Source: Candidatus Hadersleviella danica (GTDB lineage: Bacteria; Chloroflexota; Anaerolineae; Promineifilales; Promineifilaceae). From it: a stretch of DNA of 64,000 nucleotides. The notes beneath the pieces are model-generated. The model ran no database searches. It was not told where the DNA came from and was given only the letters and a program-made list of their open reading frames with translations. Positions 25,946 through 35,166 of the stretch are shown here, piece by piece (position 1 is the stretch's first letter; the number at the start of each line of letters is the position of its first letter). The stretch spans positions 1 to 64,000 of the forward strand of contig JADJSZ010000013.1 of assembly GCA_016711405.1 (NCBI GenBank). The letters are read 5' to 3'. The translations under genes and the position numbers were made by a program.

Positions 25946-27544
25946 ATGTCCACCAGTTTAGTTGATATTCGCATTCGCCAACGAGAGTATTTGTTGGCCA
26001 TTAGCCGGGCGCTCACGGCCGAGCTTGACCTCAGCGACGTGCTTCGCATCATTCTGCAAGCCTCCGTAGATTTTATTGCGGGGCGGGCGGGGCTGGTGGT
26101 GCTGGCCGACCCCATCGAGAAAAAGTTTCGGGTCGCGGCCGCGCTCGGCATTCCCAGCGAAACCTTTCGCCGCTTCCCCGTCCTGCTCCAAGGCGTGCCC
26201 TACGAAGAGGGCGCCGAGCAAGATGCGTTGCCCCAAATTGACCAACGCATCCACAAATTGGCCGAGGCGGTGCAGATAGATTTGGATTTAGCGCAAGCGA
26301 TTTTGCTCCCCATGCAAAGCGGCGATGCCCTGATAGGCATGATTTACGTCTTTCAGGCGGAGAGCTATGTCTTTAGTCGCGACGCACCCCAATTGTTGCA
26401 GAGCTTCGCCGACCAAGCGGCCATCGCCGTGCGCAATGCCCGGCTGTACGAGCAAGTCATCGCCGAAAAGCAACGGTTAGATGCCATTTTGGAGCAGAGC
26501 GCCGACGGGGTGATGATTCTTGACCCGCAACTAAACATCAAGGTGTTTAACCAAGCGCTTTCGCACATGACGGGCTGGCCCGCCCAAGGAGCCATTGGCC
26601 TCTCCCACAATGAGGTGGTGCGTTGGCTCAGTTTGCGCACAGAAACGGATGTGGTGCAAGCGGTGCAGGAAGGGTGGCCGTTGCCGGGGTCGCCCCCGCT
26701 GTATGTGGAGGGGGAAATTCGCAAGTGCAATGGGGAAAAAGTGAGTTTGGGGGTGACGTATGCGCCTGTTTTGAACGGCCGCGGCCGTATCACCGACATT
26801 ATCGCCAATGTGCGCGATTTAACCCGCTACCGCGAGGAGCAGGAACTGCAAAAAACATTTATTTCGGTCGTCAGCCATGAGCTAAAAACGCCCGTTTCCA
26901 TCATCAAAGGGTATGCGGGCACCATGCGGCGCAAAGATGTGACATGGCCCCGCGAAGTGATGGATGAGTATTTGGGGGTGATTGAAGAGGAAGCGGATCA
27001 ACTGACCGATTTAATAGACAACTTGCTGGAAGCGTCGCGCTTGCAAGCGGGCACATTCAAGCTCGACTTATCAGATGAGGTTTGTTTGTACAGTTTGGCC
27101 ACCAACACGGCCAAAAAGTTTATGCTCCAAACCCCCCAACACCAGTTCGAGTTGGATTTCCCAGAGATGTACCCCGAGATTGTGGCCGACGAACGGCGGC
27201 TGAACCAAGTGCTGAATAATTTGGTTAGCAATGCCATTAAATATACACCTGATGGTGGTACAATTCGGCTCACTGGCTCATTTACACCTGAATATGTTAC
27301 TTTGTCTGTCAAAGATGAAGGGATTGGGATTCCTACCCACGAGCGGCATCGCATTTTCCAGAAGTTTTCGCGCTTGGATAACGCCCTGAGCCGCAAGACA
27401 GAGGGGACGGGTTTGGGGCTGTTTTTGAGCAAGGCGATTGTGGAGGCACACAACGGCCGTATCTGGTTTGCCAACAACAGCGAAACCAACGAAAACGAAC
27501 CCGGCACGACGTTTACTTTTTCCATCCCCCGTGCGGCGCAGTAA
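25946..27544 (+). CDS. Soluble sensor histidine kinase (GAF-PAS-HisKA-HATPase)
   Basis: 532 residues, intact, no membrane segment. GAF at about 20-165 (ELDLSDVLRIILQASVDFIA; SFADQAAIAVRNARLYEQVI). PAS at about 175-300 (ILEQSADGVMILDPQLNIKV). HisKA with phospho-His 311 in SVVSHELKTPVSI. HATPase with NNLVSNAIKYTPDGG, DEGIGIP, and GTGLGL. It would sense a cytosolic ligand and phosphorylate a response regulator that is not in the neighbourhood. CAATCCC repeats abut ATG 25946. Confidence 0.93.
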   Translation: MSTSLVDIRIRQREYLLAISRALTAELDLSDVLRIILQASVDFIAGRAGLVVLADPIEKKFRVAAALGIPSETFRRFPVLLQGVPYEEGAEQDALPQIDQRIHKLAEAVQIDLDLAQAILLPMQSGDALIGMIYVFQAESYVFSRDAPQLLQSFADQAAIAVRNARLYEQVIAEKQRLDAILEQSADGVMILDPQLNIKVFNQALSHMTGWPAQGAIGLSHNEVVRWLSLRTETDVVQAVQEGWPLPGSPPLYVEGEIRKCNGEKVSLGVTYAPVLNGRGRITDIIANVRDLTRYREEQELQKTFISVVSHELKTPVSIIKGYAGTMRRKDVTWPREVMDEYLGVIEEEADQLTDLIDNLLEASRLQAGTFKLDLSDEVCLYSLATNTAKKFMLQTPQHQFELDFPEMYPEIVADERRLNQVLNNLVSNAIKYTPDGGTIRLTGSFTPEYVTLSVKDEGIGIPTHERHRIFQKFSRLDNALSRKTEGTGLGLFLSKAIVEAHNGRIWFANNSETNENEPGTTFTFSIPRAAQ

Positions 27545-27675
27545 GCATCGGGTCGAAGTTGATTTTTCGCCGACGAAGCCTTCGTTTGCTTTCACCAATG
27601 GCAATTTGCTCGAATGGCTTCAGAAAAGTAGTGAGGAGAACCCTGTCATTCCCCCAAAACATTAAGGTAAGTCTC

Positions 27676-27909
27676 ATGATGATTGATGAACTTGATACAG
27701 TTGTTTTAGCTCGTGAGATTGAAGATTACGGCTTACAAAAAGGGGATATTGGAGCTGTTGTGCATGTGTATCACGGTGGTATGAGCTATGAAGTTGAATT
27801 CGTAACAGGTGAAGGAGAGACTATTGCTCTTTTAACACTCACGGCCGATGATATACGGCCGATGCATGAACACGAAATTTTACATGTGCGCGAACTCGTC
27901 CCTGCTTAG
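27676..27909 (+). CDS. DUF4926 domain protein
   Basis: 77 residues. IDELDTVVLAREIEDYGLQK, GDIGAVVHVYHGGMSYEVEF and LTADDIRPMHEHEIL match DUF4926, a small SH3-like family frequent in Cyanobacteria and Chloroflexota and often beside toxin-antitoxin or DUF6883 genes. The open frame begins at 27559, but similarity starts at ATG 27676, which has AAGGTAAG upstream. No partner gene is present here; CpXC follows. Confidence 0.8.
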   Translation: MMIDELDTVVLAREIEDYGLQKGDIGAVVHVYHGGMSYEVEFVTGEGETIALLTLTADDIRPMHEHEILHVRELVPA

Positions 27910-28018
27910 CGCACCCATTCCCCATTTTTAGCGTTAAAAATAGATTATCTGGTTTGTCAGAGCGGCCGACGGCCGCTCTTGCCTTGCCATCACACCAACC
28001 CTTGCTATAGGAGAATTC

Positions 28019-29353
28019 ATGCAAACCCAAATCGCCTGTCCACGGTGCCAAACGCGCTTTGCGGCCGATGTTCACCAACTCATTGATGCCCAGCGCACCC
28101 CCCAACTCAAGCAAATGCTCCTCTCGGGGGGGCTAAACGTGGCCAATTGCCCCAAATGCGGCACCAGCACCCAACTCGCCGCCCCCATGCTCTACCACGA
28201 TGCCGACCACCAATTGCTCATGGTCTATGTGCCCATGGAACTCAACTTGCCCATTAAAGAGCAAGAAAAATTGGTGGGGGAAATGACCCAAGCCATTGTC
28301 AAAGAAATTCCGCCTGCCCAATTCAAGGGGTATCTCCTCCAACCGCAAACGATTATTACCATGAAAACCTTCATGGAAAAAGTCTTTGCCACCGAAGGCA
28401 TTACGCCCGAGATGTTGGAGCGGCAATCAAACCAACTCAAACTGCTGGAACAACTTTCGGTGGCCAAAGATGGCACGGCGATGCGCCAGTTGGTGCAGGA
28501 AAACGAAAAGCTGGTGGACGAGTATTTCTTCTCCCTGCTCGGCTCCGTCTTGCAAAACCTGATGCAATCGCAACAAGGCGAAAATCAGTTGGTGGCTCTG
28601 AGCAATTTGCAAGCAATGCTCTACATGGAAACGGAGATTGGCCGCCAGATGGAACGCCGCCAAACGGTGATGCGCCAGCTCCAAAAAGAGGCCAAGGCAC
28701 AGGGTGGGCTGACGGTTGAACTATTTGCCAAGTATCTGATAGAAAATGCGGCCGACGAGGGAACCACCATCACCCTGCTCCAAGCAGGGCAAGCAGGCAT
28801 CAACTACGAACTCATGGCCCAAGTGAGCAACGCTTTAGAAGCGGCCGAAGCCCAAAAAGATGCCCCCCAAGTGGCCGCCCTCACCAAACTGCGCGACTTG
28901 TTGATGGATTTGTACACCCAAATGCAACAACAAGCCCAACTCGCCCTCCAACAAAGCCAACAAATTTTGTCCGATATCCTGAAAGCCCCCAATACCGCGC
29001 AAGCCGTTCAGGAACGGTTAGAAGAGCTAGACGAGGGGTTTATGTACCACCTTGCTGGCCAAATTAAGCACGCCGAAAACAAAGAGGAAACGGTGCTTTT
29101 GGCCGCCTTGCGCCAAATCCATGCTCTGATTATGCGCGAAGCAGAGAAACAACTCCCCCCCGAGTTGCAGTTAATTAACCAGCTTTTACACGCTGGGGAT
29201 GAATCGTTGCAACGGCAAATTGTGGCCAGTATGCCCCCCGAAGCACGGCCGCGTTTGGCCGAAATTATCGAAACAATGGCCGCCGAAATGGTTGGCAATG
29301 GCGACCCCGCCATGATTGAACAATTGGAGCGGCTCCAAGACTTGTTTGAATAA
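28019..29353 (+). CDS. CpXC domain protein with long helical region
   Basis: 444 residues, intact, ribosome-binding site AGGAG before ATG 28019. The N-terminal CpXC domain has two CxxC knuckles, CPRCQTRF and CPKCG, with a beta-rich core (LLMVYVPMELNLPIKEQEKL). From residue about 110 the protein is almost wholly alpha-helical and Gln/Glu/Leu rich (QQQAQLALQQSQQILSDILK), probably coiled coil. CpXC proteins are common in Bacteria without a defined role. It is flanked downstream by a structured repeat. Confidence 0.85.
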   Translation: MQTQIACPRCQTRFAADVHQLIDAQRTPQLKQMLLSGGLNVANCPKCGTSTQLAAPMLYHDADHQLLMVYVPMELNLPIKEQEKLVGEMTQAIVKEIPPAQFKGYLLQPQTIITMKTFMEKVFATEGITPEMLERQSNQLKLLEQLSVAKDGTAMRQLVQENEKLVDEYFFSLLGSVLQNLMQSQQGENQLVALSNLQAMLYMETEIGRQMERRQTVMRQLQKEAKAQGGLTVELFAKYLIENAADEGTTITLLQAGQAGINYELMAQVSNALEAAEAQKDAPQVAALTKLRDLLMDLYTQMQQQAQLALQQSQQILSDILKAPNTAQAVQERLEELDEGFMYHLAGQIKHAENKEETVLLAALRQIHALIMREAEKQLPPELQLINQLLHAGDESLQRQIVASMPPEARPRLAEIIETMAAEMVGNGDPAMIEQLERLQDLFE

Positions 29354-29437
29354 GATAGAGTGTAGAGATAGAGATAGAGGGAGCTTCGTTGGCTGAACAA
29401 CGACGTTCCCCTCTATCTCTATCTCCAATCTCTATCT
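29352..29437. repeat. Palindromic GATAGA-unit element, copy 1
   Basis: Left arm of GATAGAG/AGATAGAGGGA units, inner stem CGTTG-GCTGAA-CAACG, right arm CCCTCTATCTCTATCTC. It abuts the stop of the CpXC gene and precedes the convergent cdd gene. A second copy is at 40581-40670, with changed inner-stem bases that still pair. Confidence 0.85.
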
Positions 29438-29443
29438 TGTCAC

Positions 29444-29841
29444 TTATTGCAATTGCGTTTGGTCAAACGAATCGGGCAGGAGTTGGTGGAGGGAGGTTTG
29501 GCGCACGGTGTAGGGGTCTTCACTGATAAGCCACACGGGAATATCGGCCGAAGCAAATTCGCGCAACACTTGGCGACACGCCCCGCAGGGTGTCACCCCA
29601 TTGTTGGTGGCCACGGCCACGGCCGTGATTTGTTGTTGCCCAGCCCCCACCATCTGGCCAATGGCGTTGCGTTCCGCGCACACCGTCAACCCATACGAGG
29701 CGTTTTCGATGTTCACGCCTGTGTAAATCTGGCCATCGGCCGCTAACACGGCCGCCCCCACCCAAAAATTGGAGTACGGCGCATACGCCCTCGGCCGAAT
29801 GGCGCGGGCGGCGGCAATTAGATTTTGAGGGAATTCGTCAT
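29444..29841 (-). CDS. cdd: Cytidine deaminase, one homopolymer frameshift
   Basis: Homotetrameric-type cytidine deaminase, converting cytidine to uridine. Zinc and catalytic motifs: CAERNAI (Cys and Glu) and PCGACRQVL. From the GTG/V at 29761 upstream the frame continues IAAARAIRPRAYAPYSNFWV, the typical N-terminal substrate region with YAPYSNF. The start ATG 29841 (MTNSLK) is in a different frame: restoring one A in the run AAAA just before CTAATT joins the two. About 132 residues, the usual length. The single-A deficit in a homopolymer is a likely sequence error. Confidence 0.88.
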
Positions 29842-29872
29842 TGATGGGTCATTTGTCCCTTGTCCTCCGTCC

Positions 29873-30895
29873 CTAGTCCCTTGTCGAGTCACTTAAACGA
29901 GTGTTATCAGCCACTGTGCGGCCGTCCACCACCACCTGTTCCACCGTACAACGGTGGCCAATAAACGCATTGCGCAGGATGGTGTTCGGGCCAATCACAC
30001 AATCTTCGCCCACCACTGTTTCGCCCTGCAAATAGCTGTTGGGCCAGATGATGGTATCTTGCCCGATTTGCACCTGTGGGTCAATGTAAGTTGTGGCGGG
30101 GTCAATAATCGTCACCCCATTGGCCAGCCAATAGTGCACAGTGCGGCGGCGAAAGGCGCGGTCTACAGCGATGAGTTCTGCGCGTGTGCCCGCTCCCAAA
30201 CACTCGTCGGGGTCGTCGGTCAGGATGGCTTCCACCAAACGGCCGTCGCGCACGGCCGCTTCCACCACATCGGTCAGGTAATACTCCGTGTGACCATCGC
30301 GGGCGGTGCGGGGCGGGAGTTGGGGCAAGGTTTGCCACAGCCATGCGCCCTCAAAGCAATAAGCCCCCCCGTTTTGTTCAGTGATGGCTAATAAGTCGGC
30401 TGAATTCGGCCGTTGCCGCGCTTGCGCCGCTTCGACAATCTCGGTCACACGGCCGTTGGCATCGCGCACAACGCGGCCGAAGGCGGAATCGGCCGTGCCG
30501 CGCACACTCATCAGCACCACGGCCGCGCCTGTTTGCGCTTGCCGCTCGGCCAAGCCCCGAATCGTCTCCGCCCGCAAGAGGGGCATATCGGCATAGCAGA
30601 CGGCGACTTGGCTGGCACGCCCCGCCAACAGCGGCATGGCCATCTGGGTGGCGTGTCCTGTGCCCAGCTTCTCGGTTTGGGCGACGTATTGCCCCCGCTG
30701 GCCAAACAGGGCTTGGATTTGCTCGCCGCCTTCGCCAATGACTAGCACTGGGGGGTGCTGGCTAATGGCCACGGCCGCTTCAAACAGATGGGCGACCATC
30801 GGCGCACCACCAACGGCGTGTAAAATTTTCTGCTTTTTGGAGTTCATGCGAACCCCTTTGCCAGCGGCGAGAATGACAACGGCAAGGTCGAGCAT
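29873..30895 (-). CDS. GlmU-like nucleotidyltransferase with short hexapeptide tail
   Basis: 340 residues from ATG 30895 (MLDLAVVILAAGKGVRMNSK). The N-terminal domain has all uridyltransferase signatures: AAGKGVRMNS, KQKILHAVGGAPM, QTEKLGTGHATQMA, YADMPLL, EQNGGAYCF. The C-terminal part is a short left-handed beta-helix (IDPATTYIDPQVQIGQDTII, CVIGPNTILRNAFIG) that stops about 100 residues before the acetyltransferase site of full GlmU (about 450 residues). It should make UDP-GlcNAc or another NDP-sugar but probably cannot acetylate glucosamine-1-phosphate. The open frame upstream of 30895 runs through tRNA-Gln and is not coding. Repeats abut the start. Confidence 0.85.
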   Translation of the reverse strand: MLDLAVVILAAGKGVRMNSKKQKILHAVGGAPMVAHLFEAAVAISQHPPVLVIGEGGEQIQALFGQRGQYVAQTEKLGTGHATQMAMPLLAGRASQVAVCYADMPLLRAETIRGLAERQAQTGAAVVLMSVRGTADSAFGRVVRDANGRVTEIVEAAQARQRPNSADLLAITEQNGGAYCFEGAWLWQTLPQLPPRTARDGHTEYYLTDVVEAAVRDGRLVEAILTDDPDECLGAGTRAELIAVDRAFRRRTVHYWLANGVTIIDPATTYIDPQVQIGQDTIIWPNSYLQGETVVGEDCVIGPNTILRNAFIGHRCTVEQVVVDGRTVADNTRLSDSTRD

Positions 30896-30985
30896 GGGGA
30901 TTGAAGGAATGCGGATTGGGGAATGCGGATTGCGGAATGACTGAGCGACTGACAGACTGACCGACTCAAAGACTACCCGACTATG

Positions 30986-31020
30986 TAAATAAAAAGTGCT
31001 GAGGAGATAATCCTCAGCAC
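30986..31020 (-). terminator. Terminator downstream of tRNA-Gln
   Basis: On the minus strand, GTGCTGAGGA / TCCTCAGCAC with a 5-base loop is followed by TTTTTATTTA. Confidence 0.85.
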
Positions 31021-31026
31021 TGGGAG

Positions 31027-31098
31027 CTAGGGCGGTAGGATTCGAACCTACGAATGGTGGATTCAAAGTCCACTGCCTTACCGCTTGGCGACGCCCTA
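31027..31098 (-). tRNA. tRNA-Gln (anticodon TTG)
   Basis: The 72-nt cloverleaf is read on the minus strand. Acceptor TAGGGCG / CGCCCTA, D arm GCCAAGCGGTAAGGC, anticodon arm GTGGA-CTTTGAA-TCCAC with anticodon TTG, T arm GTAGG-TTCGAAT-CCTAC, discriminator G. CCA is not encoded. A terminator follows. Confidence 0.95.
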
Positions 31099-31330
31099 AC
31101 AGCTTGTTTTCCAACGAAGCGAACGAAATAATAACATAAGTTCGGCCGTGGGGCAAGAAATTTGTCAAAAGAGTTGTGCGTATCTTTGGAGGGGTATGGG
31201 ACAGGGATACAATGAAGGTGGGCACAAGCGTAGTAGAGCGCAATGCGGGATTGTTTTGCGCGAGGCAATCGTTTTGAGGGAACTTGATACAGAAAAAACG
31301 GCTAAAGCCGCTACTACAAACGAGGTTTGT

Positions 31331-33805
31331 TTACTCGTTCCGGCGCAGGGGGAGGACGACGTGGAATTGGCTTCCCGGCATGGTGGCCTCGTCGTGGCCA
31401 ACGCTTTCCACCCAAATATCGCCATTGTGGGCCAGCACAATGCCCCGCGCAATGGCCAAGCCCAGCCCCGGCCCGCCACCCTTAAATTTGGTTTTGCTGG
31501 TCGAGTGCAAAGCGACTTTACCAGTCTGATAAAACTTGGCAAAGATGAGTTCGTGGTGGTTGGGGTCTATGCCAATGCCTGTATCGTAGACGGTGATGTG
31601 GATCGCCTCACGGCCGTCGGGAAACTTGGGCGCCCGATGGCGATGGGGGTCGTACAGTTGCCCCGTAATCGTCACTGCACCCCCGTCGGGGGTGTATTTA
31701 ATGGCGTTTAGCACCAGATGGCGGAACACTTTCATCAGCGCATCGGGGTCGCCTTCGATGGGCGGGATGCCATCCATGCCATCCACATAAAACTGTTGTT
31801 GGCGCTCTTTGAACGCCTCTTCCAGCCGCATCGTCACCGTTTCAATCAGTACCCGCATCGAAACGGGTTCGGGGTAGATGCTCAGCTCTTGGTTGTCAAT
31901 CTTGGCCACGTCGAGCATGTCGTTGACAATTTCGTGCATCCGCACCGCGCCCGAATAAATGCCATCTACCATTTGGCGGTAATAGTCGTTTTCCTTGAGC
32001 TTGCCATCGTGGCGCAAAATATCGCTGTACCCTTTCAGAATGGTCAGCGGGGTGCGGAGTTCGTGGGAGGCGACTTCGATGAAGTCGGATTTGGTGCGGT
32101 CGAGTTTTTCGAGGCGGTCATATGCCTCGGTCAATGCTTCGGTGCGTTGGGCGACTTCGTATTCGAGTTGTTGGTTGAACCGCTTGGTGCGGTTGTAGAG
32201 GCGGGCGTTTTGTAAGGCCACGGCCGCTTGTGCCGCGAAGGTGGTCGTTAAATCAATTTCGTCGTTGGTATACGGCTTGGCCACTTCTCGCGCCAACGAA
32301 AGCATCCCTGTCGCTTCATCGTTGACGAGGAGGGGCACGCCCAGCCACGCCCGCACACTGGGGAGCGTTTCCACGGCCGTCCAGTTGGGATAATTGGACA
32401 CATCGGGAATGGCGAGGGGGGCTTTGGAATCGGCTAATTTGAGGAAAATGTCTTCCGAATCGCGGATGGGGATGCGAATATTTTGGGAGCCTTCGGGGAA
32501 GCCACGGGAGGCAACCATCTCAATGACATCTTGGCGATGGACGAAGACGGCCGCGCGATTAAACGGCACAATCGTCACCAAATTCTCCAAAATTAAATCC
32601 AAGACGGTATCCAACTCGATGGTGCTGGAGATGGCGGTTTGGATTTGGTTCATGGTCGCCGTCAACCGATAGCGCAGAACTTGGTCGCGGTAGAGCGTGG
32701 CATTGTTGATGGCGATAGAGACTTGGTCGGCCAGCGATTGCAACATGGAGAGGTTGTCGGCATTGAAACTCTCGACGCTGTAGCTTTGGATGTTGAGCAC
32801 GCCCAGCAAACGGCCGCCCATCATCAGGGGAATGCCCGTTTCGGAGCGGACATTGATGAGCATGTAGGGGTGGGGGGGGTATTTGTTGGCTTGGGTATCG
32901 GCTACGGCCACATAATGGTGGTGGCGGGCGGCCAAACTGATCACGTGTTCGCGGTGTAGGTCTAGCTGGGGTGGCTCGGCTTGGCTGGCGGGGCTAGGGT
33001 CGTATTGCGGCCGTGCTTCTGTGCGCAAGACCAGCTTTTGAGCCACCTCATCCAACACAAAGATGCCGACATAGGCAAAGCCAAGCTGACTTTTGACAAG
33101 CTCCGCCACTTGGCTAAGAAGCGTATCCAAATCTAAAATGGCGGTGATGCGTTGCCCCACGCCCATGCTGGTGGCGAGTTGGGCGTATAAAAATTCGCGT
33201 TTGGCGTTGGTGCGTTTTAGCTCCTCTTGCACCTCAAATAGTTCATCGCGCCGCCGCTGGGATTTGAGGTGGGCCTCGAAGGAGGCGTTGACGGCCATCA
33301 TCCAATCAATGCTGGTGACAAAGCTGGCGACGGCCAGCAGAAAGTTGACGACGACGATGGGCAGTTCGGCGATTAAATCGGCCGTGTTGAGTGCCCCCAT
33401 GTACCACAAAGCGGCCAACATGCACACCACCGACCCCGCCCACACCCGAAAACTGGCATCGGGCTTGAGGATGGTGCTACTGATAACAATTAAAAAGCTG
33501 AAGAGGAGGGGCAAGGCACTGCGCGGATTGCCATACATGCCATAATTAAAGGAAATTAGGAGCATGTGAACGACAATGAGGAGCAGACCCCCTTCCCATT
33601 GCCGTTCTTTGTGGGATAAATCCCACGACCATTTGCCCGCGCTAATTGAAAGAAAGATAGTAACCAATAAGCCAGCAAAGGAGGAGTCCACTTCGCGCTG
33701 GCCGATATAGGCCAAGGCACTAAACAGCACCGTAGCAAACACGGTGATGGGGACTACCAACGAGAGCGAATCGTTGCGAAGTTGCTGAGCGTAAAGGTCG
33801 CGCAT
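31331..33805 (-). CDS. Membrane sensor histidine kinase with two GAF domains
   Basis: 824 residues, intact. The N-terminal 190 residues hold about six hydrophobic helices (LVVPITVFATVLFSALAYIG; LLLIVVHMLLISFNYGM; VVVNFLLAVASFVTSI). Two GAF domains follow at about 215-375 (ILDLDTLLSQVAELVKSQLG; IPLMMGGRLLGVLNIQS) and 390-550 (TIELDTVLDLILENLVTIVP). HisKA has the phospho-His in IEVASHELRTPLTILKG; HATPase has NAIKYTPDGG, DTGIGIDP and GPGLGLAIA. No response regulator lies beside it. An integrated membrane signal and small-ligand or redox signal is likely, inferred from the layout. Confidence 0.93.
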   Translation of the reverse strand: MRDLYAQQLRNDSLSLVVPITVFATVLFSALAYIGQREVDSSFAGLLVTIFLSISAGKWSWDLSHKERQWEGGLLLIVVHMLLISFNYGMYGNPRSALPLLFSFLIVISSTILKPDASFRVWAGSVVCMLAALWYMGALNTADLIAELPIVVVNFLLAVASFVTSIDWMMAVNASFEAHLKSQRRRDELFEVQEELKRTNAKREFLYAQLATSMGVGQRITAILDLDTLLSQVAELVKSQLGFAYVGIFVLDEVAQKLVLRTEARPQYDPSPASQAEPPQLDLHREHVISLAARHHHYVAVADTQANKYPPHPYMLINVRSETGIPLMMGGRLLGVLNIQSYSVESFNADNLSMLQSLADQVSIAINNATLYRDQVLRYRLTATMNQIQTAISSTIELDTVLDLILENLVTIVPFNRAAVFVHRQDVIEMVASRGFPEGSQNIRIPIRDSEDIFLKLADSKAPLAIPDVSNYPNWTAVETLPSVRAWLGVPLLVNDEATGMLSLAREVAKPYTNDEIDLTTTFAAQAAVALQNARLYNRTKRFNQQLEYEVAQRTEALTEAYDRLEKLDRTKSDFIEVASHELRTPLTILKGYSDILRHDGKLKENDYYRQMVDGIYSGAVRMHEIVNDMLDVAKIDNQELSIYPEPVSMRVLIETVTMRLEEAFKERQQQFYVDGMDGIPPIEGDPDALMKVFRHLVLNAIKYTPDGGAVTITGQLYDPHRHRAPKFPDGREAIHITVYDTGIGIDPNHHELIFAKFYQTGKVALHSTSKTKFKGGGPGLGLAIARGIVLAHNGDIWVESVGHDEATMPGSQFHVVLPLRRNE

Positions 33806-34087
33806 CGGTAGGAGAGGGCAGGTTATTTGTTATTCGTTATTGGGTAGTCACTAATAACCAGTAACGAATAACGAGTAACCAGTAATCAGTAACCAAATTG
33901 GGCAATTGTAACAAATTTTAATGGTAAGAGTATGGGGGATTTGTTAGGGGGTGGTCTTTTTACGCAAATTGCACGGCCGCAAGGGGTGAAGGGACGGGTT
34001 GGGGAGTGGCCAATGAGATTTGTGGTTTGTCCCCTATGCTCATTTTGGGGTAAAAATGCACCTTCCATTATTCATACGCCCTTTCTG
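33806..34087. other. Divergent spacer with an inverted GTTATTC/GTAACGA repeat
   Basis: About 33828-33895 holds units GTTATTCGTTATTGG and CCAGTAACGAATAAC in opposite orientation. The rest is unique sequence without a gene. Confidence 0.55.
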
Positions 34088-34098
34088 AGGAGGTAATG

Positions 34099-34443
34099 AT
34101 GACCCTTTTTGCCAAGATTATTGCGGGGGAGATTCCCGCCCAAATTGTGTACCAAGATGAGTTGGTGACGGCCTTTCGCGATATTGCGCCCCAAGCCCCG
34201 ACCCATATTTTGATTGTGCCGAACAAAGCCATCGCGACGGTGAATGATGTCACGGCCACTGACGAACCCGCCCTCGGCCGTTTGTTCACCGTGGCCCAAA
34301 AGCTGGCCGCCCAAGAAGGCATTGCCGAAGGGGGATATCGGCTGATTGTCAACTGCAACCGGGATGGGGGGCAAGAGGTGTTTCACCTGCACATGCACCT
34401 TCTCGGCGGCCGTCGCTTGGGTGCAATGTTGCGGGGGGAATAA
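34099..34443 (+). CDS. HIT family (HINT-type) nucleotide hydrolase
   Basis: 114 residues. The histidine triad HLHMHLLGGR near the C-terminus, FAKIIAGEIPAQIVYQDELV at the N-terminus and the HILIVPNKA strand define a HINT/PKCI subgroup, which hydrolyses nucleoside phosphoramidates such as lysyl-AMP. Start taken at ATG 34099, five bases after AGGAGG; ATG 34096 would leave only two. It ends 73 bases before the next gene. Confidence 0.93.
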   Translation: MTLFAKIIAGEIPAQIVYQDELVTAFRDIAPQAPTHILIVPNKAIATVNDVTATDEPALGRLFTVAQKLAAQEGIAEGGYRLIVNCNRDGGQEVFHLHMHLLGGRRLGAMLRGE

Positions 34444-34515
34444 GAAGAGAGAAAAGGGAAGAGAGAAGAGCGGTCAGTAACCAGTAACCAGTAACGAATA
34501 ACCAATAACTTTCCT

Positions 34516-35004
34516 ATGCGTTTGCCACTTTTCGTTTACGGCACGTTGATACCGGGACAACCGAATGACCATTATGTGGCGGCGCATCTTCTGGCGCAGG
34601 AGCCAGCGTGGTTTGCCCACGGCCGCCTCTACACCTTTGAGACATTTCCCATGCTGATTGAAACGGCCGAGGGGCAACCCATCCACGGCCGTTTGCTCAC
34701 CCTGAACCCAGTCACCTATGATGCTGTTTTGCAACAGTTGGACGAGTTAGAGGAGTATGACCCCGCTGACGAGACCAACAGCCCCTATTTGCGCCGCCAG
34801 CGCGAAGTGCAGACGGCCGACGGCCGTACCCACACCGCATGGGTCTACCTCGGCCAGCCCCACTTCGTTACATTCGGCTTGCCCCACATCCCCAGCGGGG
34901 ATTGGGTGCAACACACGGCCGAACAAGCCAACCAAGACAGCATGGCCGCATGGTGGCAAACCCACGGTGTCAAGTTGCTATTTGGCCAAAAGGGGGAAGA
35001 ATAG
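34516..35004 (+). CDS. Gamma-glutamylcyclotransferase-like (AIG2/GGCT fold) protein
   Basis: 162 residues, intact. The opening LPLFVYGTLIPGQPN is the conserved substrate loop (YGTL) of the GGCT/AIG2 fold, and LDELEEYDP holds the catalytic Glu region. The later VYLGQP strand also fits. Members form 5-oxoproline from gamma-glutamyl amino acids or remove gamma-glutamylamines. The extra C-terminal 40 residues (HIPSGDWVQHTAEQANQDSM) are not recognised. Repeats TAACCAG/AATAACC fill the space before it. Confidence 0.85.
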   Translation: MRLPLFVYGTLIPGQPNDHYVAAHLLAQEPAWFAHGRLYTFETFPMLIETAEGQPIHGRLLTLNPVTYDAVLQQLDELEEYDPADETNSPYLRRQREVQTADGRTHTAWVYLGQPHFVTFGLPHIPSGDWVQHTAEQANQDSMAAWWQTHGVKLLFGQKGEE

Positions 35005-35166
35005 TGGTTAGTGGTTAGTGGTTAGTGGCTAGTGGTTAGTGAGTAGTGAGTGAGTAGTTTCTCCTTTGCTCCCCTGCTCCTCCGCTCCCCTGCTCCCCCA
35101 CCTCCCCACCCCGCGCTCCCATTCACAATTAACCATTCACCATTCCCAATTCACAATTAAAACGCT
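35005..35166. repeat. Mixed tandem repeats between GGCT and pfk
   Basis: GTGGTTA units (about 35004-35060), then CTGCTCC/CCGCTCC units (35066-35120), then ATTCACAATT units up to about 35160, just before ATG 35167. Confidence 0.75.

Noticed and set aside
30896..31243. N-terminal extension of the GlmU-like frame
   Set aside because: It passes through tRNA-Gln and its terminator, and similarity begins at ATG 30895.
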